From Haematobia irritans (Eukaryota; Arthropoda; Insecta; Diptera; Muscidae), in assembly GCF_050003625.1 (NCBI RefSeq), contig NC_134399.1, positions 41,866,671-41,930,670 of the forward strand: a stretch of 64,000 bases of DNA, read 5' to 3'. The notes beneath the pieces are model-generated. The model was not told where the DNA came from and ran no database searches. It saw only the letters and a list, made by a program, of their open reading frames with translations. How positions within the stretch are numbered: the first letter of the stretch is position 1; every line of letters begins with the position of its first letter. Shown here piece after piece: positions 33,571 to 41,991 of the stretch. A program made the position numbers and the translations under genes.

Positions 33571-33910
33571 AATTTGTTTTGGCAGTAGCCGACTATCAAA
33601 CCTTTTTTCGGAAGGTTCAAGTGTAGTTCAATTTGGGTTGAGTGAATTACCCGAATTTATTCTGATAATTGGCTGATAGTTTTGCTGCAAGTAGAGGATG
33701 TTGATGAGGAATGTGGTAATTCCGAAACGTGCGTCCATCCAACCATCTTGCAGTCTACAGGGCTTTACCCAAATAAATTTGACAAGCATACTTTTCCTCT
33801 GTTGGTTAAGCTACACTTGTAGTTTAGTCAATGCATGGTTTTAAGCTGAAATCAAAAACAACAATAATGTTTGAAGATAAACCAACAATAACAAATAAAA
33901 CGTATAGAAA
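33571..33910 (+). mobile_element. Repeat carrying the hammerhead candidate; possible Penelope-like LTR
   Basis: Non-coding sequence around the ribozyme candidate (GGGCTTTACCCAAATAAATT and CAATGCATGGTTTTAAGCTG follow it), ending close to the mariner inverted repeat at about 33938. Assignment to a Penelope-like terminal repeat is an inference from the ribozyme alone. No reverse transcriptase of that type is present. Confidence 0.35.
33686..33752 (+). ncRNA. Candidate hammerhead ribozyme (type I), with one decayed core base
   Basis: Stem I is GGATG 33696-33700 with CATCC 33736-33740, extended by TGCAAG/CTTGCA after an internal loop. Core 1 is 33701-33707, TTGATGA, where the consensus is CTGATGA. 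Stem II is GGAAT 33708-33712 with ATTCC 33719-33723 and loop GTGGTA. Core 2 is GAAA at 33724-33727. Stem III is two pairs (AC with GT) closed by GTGC. The cleavage-site triplet GTC ends at 33735. All core positions fit except C3, which is T. Short stem III hammerheads of this kind are known in Penelope-like elements and retrozymes. The C3 change should weaken or abolish cleavage. Confidence 0.6.
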
Positions 33911-33999
33911 ATTTTGTCAAAATTTTATTACTATCTGGTTGGCTGATAAGTCCCCGGTCAAACAAAGAAAAACACATTTTTTTCAAAGTTCGTTTTTAT

Positions 34000-34886
34000 T
34001 ATTCAACATAGTTCCCTTCAAGAGCGATGCAACGATTATAACGACCTTCCAATTTTTTGATACCATTTTGGTAGAACTCCTTCGGTTTTACCTCAAAATG
34101 GGCCTCAGTTTCGGCGATCACCTCTTTATTGCAGCCAAAATTTTTCCCTGCGAGCATCCTTTTGTGGTCTGAGAACAAGAAAATGACACGGGGAGGCCAG
34201 ATCTGGAGAATACGGTGGGTGGGGAAGCAATTCGAAGCCCAATTCATGAGTTTTTGCCATCGTTCTCAATGACTTGTGGCACGGTCTGTCTTGGTGGAAC
34301 AACACTTTTTTCTTCTTCATATGGGGCCGTTTTGCCGCGATTTCGACCTTCAAACGCTCCAATAACGCCACATAATAGTCACTGTTAATGGTTTTTCCCT
34401 TCTCAAGATAATCGATAAAAATTATTCCATGCGCATCCCAAAACACAGAGGCCATTAATTTGCCAGCGGACTTTTGAGTTTTTCCACGCTTCGGAGACGG
34501 TTCACCGGTCGCTGTCCACTAAGCCGACTGTCGATTGGACTCAGGAGTGTAGTGATGGAGTCATGTTTCATCCATTGTCACACATCGACGGAAAAACCCG
34601 GGTGTACTACGAGTTAACAGCTGCAAACACCGCTCAGAAGCATCAACACGTTGTTGTTTTAGGTCAAATGTGAGCTCGCGCGGCACCTATTTTGCACAGA
34701 GCTTCCGCATATCCAAATATTGATGAATGATATGACCAACGCGTTCCTTTGATATCTTTAAGGCCTCTGCTATCTCGATCAACTTCATTTTACGGTCATT
34801 CAAAATCATTTTGTGGATTTTTTTTATGTTTTCGTCGGTAACCACCTCTTTCGGACGTCCACTGCGTTCACCGTCCTCCGTGCTCA
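34000..34886 (-). pseudogene. mariner transposase, central and C-terminal part
   Basis: Frames on the minus strand encode MSTEDGERSGRPKEVVTDEN, the helix-turn-helix region KKIHKMILNDRKMKLIEIAE, then after frame breaks the first catalytic Asp in a VTMDETWLHHY-like piece, KLMASVFWDAHGIIFIDYL, VLFHQDRPCHKSL (second Asp; two residues of the usual motif are lost by deletion) and LLPHPPYSPDLA before the third Asp region, ending RYNRCIALEGNYVE. The family is cut-and-paste DD34D mariner. Several indels and a deletion make it inactive. The N-terminal 50 residues are not on this piece but on 35150-35533. Confidence 0.88.
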
Positions 34887-34889
34887 TTT

Positions 34890-35123
34890 CACGTTACATT
34901 TGTAACGTTTGATTTGGCAACTTTTAGCGATTTTGCCAACTTTGCGTGCGAGTAACTCGAATTTTCGCAATGCGCGAGCAAAATTTTGATACGCTGCTCT
35001 TCTTGCTTGGACGACATTTTGACAACTGAAGAGTGAATTCCAAAATCAAAACAGGAGCAACATTCTACACACACACACCTTCAAAATGAGGGGTGTTGAC
35101 CAAATTTTGACCGTATCACCCTT
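34890..35123 (-). mobile_element. DD37E element 5'-end fragment
   Basis: Contains the left inverted repeat (reverse complement of AAGGGTGATACGG, next to TA at 35124-35125), the leader and the first about 40 codons of the transposase (KQEEQRIKILLAH on the minus strand). It stops abruptly at about 34890, where mariner coding sequence begins. It has no right end. Confidence 0.88.
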
Positions 35124-35149
35124 TATATAAAAAGTAGTGATTTGAGTAG

Positions 35150-35533
35150 TGTGAGCTCGCGCGGCACCCATTTTGCACAGAGCTTCCGCATATCCAAATA
35201 TTGATTTATGATATGACCAACACGTTCCTTTGATATCTTTAGGGCCTCTGCTATCTCGATCAACTTCATTTTACGGTCATTCAAAATCATTTTGTGGATT
35301 TTTTTGATGTTTTCGTCGGTAACCACCTCTTTCAGGCGTGCACTGCGTTCACCGTCCTCCGTGCTCATTTCACCATGCTTGAATTTTGCATACCAATCAA
35401 TTATTGTTGATTTCCCTGGGGCAGAGTCCGGAAACTCATTACCAAGCCAAGTTTTTGCTTCCACCGTATTTTTTCCCTTCAGAAAACAGTATTTTATCAA
35501 AACACGAAATTCCTTTTTTTCCATTTTTTTCAC
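35150..35533 (-). pseudogene. mariner transposase, N-terminal part (duplicate junction copy)
   Basis: Starts MKKMEKKEFRVLIKYCFLKG and continues TWLGNEFPDSAPGKSTIIDW, YAKFKHGEMSTEDGERSARL and the second copy of the helix-turn-helix region to KWVPREL, where it is cut off at about 35150. This supplies the N-terminus missing from the piece at 34000-34886. The overlap is the 222-bp direct duplication, with about nine differences by eye. Confidence 0.87.
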
Positions 35534-35739
35534 AATAACAAAAGTTGTTTCACAAAAGACGCTCTATCTCACAAACTAATTGACACGAATCATTTGAAGG
35601 TTGGTACCATATAAAAATAATATGCATTTAATACTAGCGACGCCTTCTATGTGTCAGACCGGAGACCAACCTGTTATTGACGTTTCAGGAGATTATATTG
35701 AAAAATAAAAATATTTTTGAAAAACTAACTATTCTCTTT

Positions 35740-36115
35740 CATTGATAGGCTAAGAAGTTTCCGAACCGCCCTTGTATATATGGCGACTATATCAAAACAT
35801 GTATTGTCATACACCACGATTAGTACAGCTCTGTGTGAGAATAAAATACACCAAGGTTTCCAATTTTATGAAAATCGGATAGCAAAAGCGGCGCCTATGT
35901 GCTGAAATCGGGGGATTGGTTTATATGGGGGCAACATCGAAACATGGACCGAGATAGCCAATTGTCGAACATACAGACGGATATATCGTCTTAAGATTTT
36001 ATTCTGGTCAAGAATATGTATACTTTCTATAGTCAGGAATCCATATTTCGATATGGTACAAACAGAATGACAATCTTATTATACACCCATCACCAGCATA
36101 TGGTGGTGTATATAA
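35740..36115 (-). repeat. DINE-1-like fragment, further subtype
   Basis: Contains AATCGGGGGATTGGTTTATA, CAGACGGATATATCGTC and, at the upper end, ATTATACACCCATCACCAGC with TGGTGGTGTATATAA, a 5'-module palindrome. The 3' hairpin is absent. Confidence 0.65.
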
Positions 36116-36225
36116 AAATTAGTGATTTGAGTAGGGTCAGTGGTCTCATTTATAGTTTTTAAATTGCAATTATCAAAAAACAAAAGTATTTTTTTGTAGT
36201 TGATTTTACCTTTCCACAATTGTAT

Positions 36226-36750
36226 TTAATGTGATCCTTGATGCCGATAATGCCAAATTAAATATTTATGCCCATATGCAAAACAATTTATTAACAGTTT
36301 ATCGAAGGAATTTACATGGTAAAAGTAGGCTTGATGTTTCCTTGAACTTTTTTGTGTATGGGGGTTAATATCTGGTTCTATTTTCGTCAAAAACAAGCGA
36401 AGGTATCCTCTTTCAGAAATATTAAGGCGGGTTCTATCTTTGTTCATGATGCGGTTAACAGCACTAAATCCCGATTCGACTAAATATGAGGTAGGAAAAG
36501 GTATTCATAATTTGAATACCTCGTTCCACATATTTGGATATAATATATTTATGTTGCCACAACTTTCATTATCCGCCATTTTCGAAACTCTCTCTACATC
36601 GTCTAAGTGGTAAAAAAATGAATTTGCGCTATAAGCTTCTACATTTACAGCACTTTGTCTTTTAAATAAAACTAAAAGCAATAAGATAGCTAAAATATAT
36701 AAAATATTTAGGAAAATCCTACCGCCCAATAAAAAGTCTGTATTGCCCAT
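36226..36750 (-). pseudogene. hAT transposase C-terminal (dimerisation) region, ZBED5/Buster-like
   Basis: The minus-strand frame reads FFYHLDDVERVSKMADNESC, a TGA stop at about 36507-36505, then in the same frame PFPTSYLVESGFSAVNRIMN and KDRTRLNISERGYLRLFLTK-IEPDI. The SYLVESGFSAVNRI...RLNI..RG.LRL.LTKI.PDI pattern is the C-terminal dimerisation region of hAT transposases related to vertebrate ZBED5-type proteins. A single in-frame stop breaks this part. The BED finger and the first catalytic residues are not found here, and 36776-36967 shows no continuation. A remnant of an autonomous hAT element. Confidence 0.75.
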
Positions 36751-36754
36751 TAGT

Positions 36755-37010
36755 GGGCGGTTAGGACCAGGTTGACTATCGCTGCTCTAGTGAATTAGCA
36801 TTATAAAAGTCACGGTGGCGTATGTGTGCCATTAATCGAAACCAGACTTGTTCGTTATACGCACCAACAAACATTGCTTCTTGAAGTACAGTGTGCCGTA
36901 TGAGTGCTATAACCAAATAGTAAATCACACATACGCACATATGTACAAGGGGAAGTTGACTAACCAATTGCTAAATTAGTTTCCGTTAAAATTAAGCAAC
37001 GACAAAAATA
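36755..37010. other. No gene recognised
   Basis: Possible upstream remainder of the hAT element. No motif seen. Confidence 0.3.
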
Positions 37011-37306
37011 CCGTAATCACTCGATTTACGTCTTGATTTGTTCCGGAATTTGACGACGTAAACCGTCGTCAAACGGTCAAATTCCGACGTAAATCCTTCG
37101 ATGTTGTATGTGCATGTGCATAATAAAAATCTTCAATAATAAAGTTAATTCAGTAATTTCGATAAGAATTTCAGAAAAAAAAATGTTTAGATGTTATTAT
37201 AGTTGGTACTTATTTTACTTATGGAAGGCGTTTCTGATAAAGTGGGCAAAAAATCGACGTAAATCGAAACAACGTAAACAGAGACGACATAAATCGAGGA
37301 TTACTG
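37011..37306. mobile_element. pogo-like MITE (296 bp)
   Basis: TA-flanked (37009-37010 and 37307-37308). The right end, inverted, is CAGTAATCCTCGATTTATGT and the left end is CCGTAATCACTCGATTTACG. ACGTAAA/TTTACGT motifs recur inward from both ends. Non-coding. Confidence 0.78.
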
Positions 37307-37496
37307 TATTTTCAGTCAATGTTTTGTTAAAGCCTGACGGAGCTATGTGAAAATAACCGTAAATGTGGTTGATAAGGACGAAAATGTACTAAACTAATTT
37401 TCTTTATCAATTATATACGGTAATCTGAATAAATCTTCAGCAACATAAAGTTAAAACTTTACTCTCTAAACCAACCGATAACAATACCGCCCAGCA

Positions 37497-37795
37497 AAAA
37501 AATACTTCAGCCCCCATATAAACCGATCCCCAGATTTGGCTTGCGGAACCTACAAGTGAAGCAAATTTCATCCGATCCGGCTGAAATTTGAAATGAAATG
37601 ATGTTAGTATATGGTCTCTAAGAACCATGCAAAAACTGGTCCATATCGGTCCTTAAATATATGTAGCCCCCATATAAACCGATCCCCAGATTTGGATTGC
37701 GGAGCCCCTAAGAGAAGCAAATTTCATCCGATACGCCTGAAATGTGGAACATGGTGTTAGTATATGGTCTCTAACAACCTAACCTAACCTTAACT
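37497..37795 (+). repeat. DINE-C core fragment with a SINE-like tail
   Basis: Two core units (CCCCCATATAAACCGATCCC). The second runs GGTCTCTAACAACC directly into CTAACCTAACCTTAACTC, which looks like the 3' tail of the window's SINE joined at a CTAAC site. Confidence 0.7.
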
Positions 37796-38000
37796 CTTAA
37801 GTACGAGGAGTAAGTCAAAATATTCAGGAAAAGGAAATTAAAAAAAGCTGTCGAAAATATACAAAAATTACAAAGGGATCTTCATAAAAATAAGGAAAGG
37901 GCTCTATTCTCTTTTTAGAGTTGGAGCAGTAAAATGAAAAAATGAAAAAAGGAGGAAATAGTGAAACATTAAACAGTAAAATGTATAAAAACAAAGTTTA

Positions 38001-39275
38001 AAGGGTGATACGGTCAAAATTTGGTCAATATAAACTTGACGTATTTCTTTCAATTTTGCATTTAAAAAACCTGAACACCCCTCATTTTGAAGGTGTGTGT
38101 GTGTAGAATGTTGCTCCTATTTTGATTTTGGAATTCACTCTTCAGTTGTCAAAATGCCGCCCAAGCAAGAAGAGCAGCGTATCAAAATTTTGCTCGCGCA
38201 TCGCAAAAATCCGAGCTACTCGCACGCAAAGCTGGCAAAATCGCTAAAAGTTGCCAAATCAACCGTTACAAATGTAATTAAAGTGTTTGGGGAACGTTTG
38301 TCGACAGCCAGGAAGTCTGGATCGGGGGGAAATCGAAAACCGGAAGCCGCTGAGACGACAAAGAGAGTTGCCGGTAGTTTCAAGCGAAACCCTAACCTCT
38401 CTCTCTCCGAGATGCCGCAAATAAGCTGGGTGTATCGTCTACAACCGTGCATCGAGCCAAAAAACGAGCCGGACTATCGACCTACAAGAAGGTAGTGACT
38501 CCAAATCGCGATGATAAACAAAATACGACGACCAAAGCGCGATCCCGGAGGCTGTACACGACGATGCTGACGAAGTTTGACTGCGTGGTAATGGACGACG
38601 AAACCTACGTCAAAGCCGACTACAAGCAGCTTCCGGGACAGGAGTTTTATACGGCAAAAGGAAGGGGAAAGGTAGCAGATATTTTCAAGCACATAAAACT
38701 GTCAAAGTTCGGAAAGAAATATCTGGTTTGGCAAGCCATCTGTACCTGTGACCGGGACTGTCAACCAAGAAGTTTACGTGAAAGACTGTTTGAATAAACG
38801 TCTGCTGCCTTTCCTGAAGAAACACCGTTGTTCCGTACTGTTTTGACCGGATTTGGCATCTTGCCATTACGGTAAAAAGGCCATGGAGTGGTACGCCGCC
38901 AACAACGTGCAGGTGGTTCCCAAGGACAAGAACCCTCCCAACACGCCAGAGCTCCGCCCAATTGAGAAATACTGGGCTATTGTCAAGCGGAAACTAAAGA
39001 AGACCAAAAAACTGCTAAGGACGAGCAGCAGTTCAAGGCAAACTGGCTTTCTGCGGCGAAGAAGGTGGACAAGGTGGCTGTACAAAATTTGATGGCAGGT
39101 GTCAAGCGTGAGGCCCGGCAATTCGGATTTGGAAAAGCGAAAGCCTAACTGAATATTTTTCCTGAATTTTATACTAATTGAACTTGAAAAAGAAATTTAA
39201 TTTGATTTTTTAAATAAACGATTTCACCGACTTACACGCGTTTTCCCTTGACCAAATTTTGACCGTATCACACTT
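38001..39275 (+). mobile_element. Tc1/mariner-type DD37E element, copy 2
   Basis: TA-flanked (37999-38000 and 39276-39277), 1275 bp, with the same ends as copy 1 at 9132. The N-terminal half is better preserved than in copy 1. Confidence 0.93.
38154..39148 (+). pseudogene. DD37E transposase, inactivated (copy 2)
   Basis: ATG at 38154 gives MPPKQEEQRIKILLAHRKNP, SYSHAKLAKSLKVAKSTVTN and VIKVFGERLSTARKSGSGG, an intact helix-turn-helix region. An extra CT in a CT run at about 38396-38410 shifts the frame; the next frame reads DAANKLGVSSTTVHRAKKRA and YVKADYKQLPGQEFYTAKGR with the first catalytic Asp. About 26 bp are lost near 38749 (ICTCD..) compared with copy 1, and another indel is in the KKTKK run. 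The motif HYGKKAMEWYAANNVQVVPK and the Glu region LRPIEKYWAIVKRK remain. Its lesions differ from those of copy 1, so each decayed independently. Confidence 0.9.
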
Positions 39276-39335
39276 TAGTACCTATTTATTAATAAGTAGT
39301 CCAAGAGGAGTTGACGGACACCTTCAAATATAAAA

Positions 39336-40429
39336 GGGGCATTAAGTTCGAGTTTTTCAGCTAAAACAATTGAAAAAGCTTATTTTCTTTAAAATTAAAG
39401 AAAAGTAAAATGCAAAACAGGGATATTTTAGAGCGATAATGCCAACTTAATACCGCCCTTAAGGTAAAAATGAAATTAAGTACAAAACACGATAAGTTTT
39501 AAAGGCATATAAAATGGTGTTAAATGCTAGTAGAAAATTGTTCACGCCTAAATGAATTTATGTGTATATTACAAAATTATTTATGGATGTTTATACTCGA
39601 CTCCACGTTCTTCTTTTGTTAGAGTTTTTGAATTCTTTCCAGAATTTCAAACTTTTATACCAAAAACAGTTTTTTTTTTATAAAATTGTCATTTTTGCAA
39701 TAAAAATATTTTAACCAAAAGCTCAGTCCATTTCGTTTATTCAAGCACGGTTTCTGACTGTAAATCTTTAATAACCGACATTTCGATGTTTCATTATAAA
39801 AATTTAATATAGTATAAATATAAATGTGTAAATTAAAAAAAACGGTGTTCGGTCGGAGCAGGGACCACGACCCTTTGCATGCAAGGCAGACATGGTAGCC
39901 ATTGCTCCACGTGGCCAACAAATGTATGTTTCTGTTAAATAATGTTATGTTTGCATGAGCTCGTGGGCGCTGCAAATTATGCTATATAAATGTAACGATA
40001 ATTGTCTACTGGTGACTATCACAGCTACGTAGCCCAGTGGATAGTGTGTTGGCTTACAAACTGTATGGTCCTCGGTTCGATTCTCCGTCCAGGCGAAAGG
40101 TAAAATTTAAAAAAATTATAAAATTGAATAATTTCTTCAACATTATTTGTATTACAGATAATTTCTTCAACATTATTTGTAAATATTACGGAAAAAGGTG
40201 CCAAGAACTCAAAAATTTTGTGGAAGTGAAAATTATGTGAGGGAATGAGCACAATCTTCTTTGGGGAAAATTTTTCCAAGCATATAATATTTCAAAATCA
40301 AAATGCTTCCAAACATATAATATGTTCACATAAAACAAAAATATTAATGTTTCGGCAGTATTCAATAATATATGTGCTTCCTGCAAAATATGTTGGGAAC
40401 ATATGTTAGAGAAGCGTTTTTTTTGAGTG
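39336..40429 (+). mobile_element. Dyad-rich element family J, copy 2, with divergent tRNA-like modules
   Basis: Reverse complement of 18903-19985. The right end reads GAAGCGTTTTTTTTGAGTG next to TA (40430-40431). The minus-strand tRNA-like module at 39917-39838 (GGAGCAATGGCTACCATG, then a B-box-like GTCGTGGTCCCTG) is followed by a run of eight T, a polymerase III terminator. The plus-strand module at 40022-40098 has TAGCCCAGTGGATAG and GGTTCGATTCTCC. The two point away from each other. A further short segment at 39336-39475 (GGGGCATTAAGTTCGAG ... AACTTAATACCGCCC) has inverted ends of its own. Confidence 0.68.
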
Positions 40430-40539
40430 TACGCAATATATTCTTTGTCCTTACGTTGTTTTTATAAATGCCAAAGTAAATGATTTTTCCAACTGATCTG
40501 CACTCGGCCGGTGAACGTGATTGAAAGAATTTTGCAAGC

Positions 40540-40880
40540 AGCAAACCCCCCAACATGCCCGCCTAGCATACACAAGGTCGTGGGTTCGATTCCTGCTACG
40601 ACCGAACACCAAAAAGTTTTTCAGCGGTGGATTATCCCACCTCAGTAATGCTGGTGACATTTCTGAGGGTTTCAAAGCTTCTCTAAGTGGTTTCACTGGA
40701 ATGTGGAACGCCGTTCGGACTCGGCTATAAAAAGGAGGTCCCTTGTCATTGAGCTTAACATGGAATCGGGCAGCACTCAGTGATAAGGGAGAAGTTCACC
40801 ACTGTGGTATCACAATGGACTGAATAGTCTAAGTGAGCCTGATACATCGGGCTGCCACATAACCTAACCTAACCTAAACC
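40540..40880 (+). mobile_element. tRNA-derived SINE, slightly 5'-damaged
   Basis: CATGCCCGCCTAGCATACAC, then the B-box GTGGGTTCGATTCCTG, the full body (TTATCCCACCTCAGTAATGC, AAAAAGGAGGTCCCTTGTCA) and the tail CATAACCTAACCTAACCTAA. The A-box region is degraded compared with the copy at 4590. Confidence 0.85.
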
Positions 40881-41991
40881 CCCCATTTTTCCATTGTGTC
40901 AAACATTTTTTAACCGTGCCTCGATGGCATATTGGGGTCCATTCCTCAAGGTAGTGATTATTCATACCAACCAATCTTTGTAATACTATAACTATCAATC
41001 GCACATTAACACAACATCATCCTACACTCAAAACCCCTGATTTACTTGAATTCCAACATTTATAAGCAGTTTAGTATTTATTCCGAGCCAGAGATGTTGC
41101 TTCTTTTAAATAAAGACATTTTTTAGGGAGTTATCTTTTAATCTAGGCTCTATAAATTTGTCCTGCAAAAACTCCTATTACCAGTATGAGTACAAGTATG
41201 CCTGCGCCAAATTAGGTAACAACTTCTTCGTTAGGTTAGCAAAGTTTATCTCGTTTGACAACCCTAGCAATTGTCTTTGAAATTTTGCTGTTATTGCAGA
41301 TAGAACTTTTAATTTTTCTAATATTTTCGTGGAAATTGGCTCTACACTTTTGTATTCTTTATTCAGCGAATTTTCATTTTCCCTACTCAACAATACCAGA
41401 AGATGGTGTGAATGTGTTGCAGTGTACTTGGAACTTCTATAGGAGTTTACATGTTTGCCCATTATATATTTGTTTAAGGGTCATTCCACATTCTTGCTAG
41501 GAGTTAACTTCACTTGTCTTGTAATAAAATTTCATTCTTTAATGAACTCGATTTCTCACTTTCTGGTACTTGGTCACGAATATTTACTTTTGGGAAAAGA
41601 GATGACATTTTTTCTTTGTACTATATTAAAATGTTGTTTGACTTTGGGTCCAAAATGAATTTCTACTCATTACATTAATGAGCTATATTTCAGTAGTTTT
41701 CCTGGAATAGTCAATTGGTTGATTTTCATACACTACATTTGTTGGAGTATGTACAACAGCAGTAGCGTTCTCATTTCGAGGATATTAAATTAAATAAAAG
41801 CTGTCATAGGCAATTCAATTGCGTTTAAAATAGCAAACAAGATTATATTTTAAGTGAAGGCATACTATTTGTTACTCGCTACAAAAATTCCATACAATTT
41901 TTTATTGATAATTGTTTTATGACAAACGCAACTCGTTCTTAATTACTTAAAGCTAGAATGACTTCGACTTCTAGAAGTCTAGCCCTCCCTG
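40881..41991. other. No gene recognised
   Basis: A fragment at about 41080-41130 (TATTCCGAGCCAGAGATG) resembles MITE H. The remaining DNA is unassigned. Frames up to 94 codons lack domain features. Confidence 0.35.

Larger units (their letters stand above)
33938..35675 (-). mobile_element. mariner (DD34D, irritans-like) element with a duplicated segment and foreign insert
   Basis: Outer ends are typical mariner repeats: GGTTGGCTGATAAGTCCCCG at about 33943 and, inverted, GGTTGGTCTCCGGTCTGACA at about 35672-35653. The span is about 1.74 kb. It becomes about 1.26 kb, a normal mariner length, when one copy of a 222-bp repeat (34672-34892 and 35153-35374) and the material between the two copies are discounted. 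That material is a DD37E 5' end plus 26 bp of local flank. Confidence 0.85.

Noticed and set aside
40858..40880. Telomeric TTAGG repeat
   Set aside because: Only three to four CCTAA units directly after a SINE body. This is the SINE tail.
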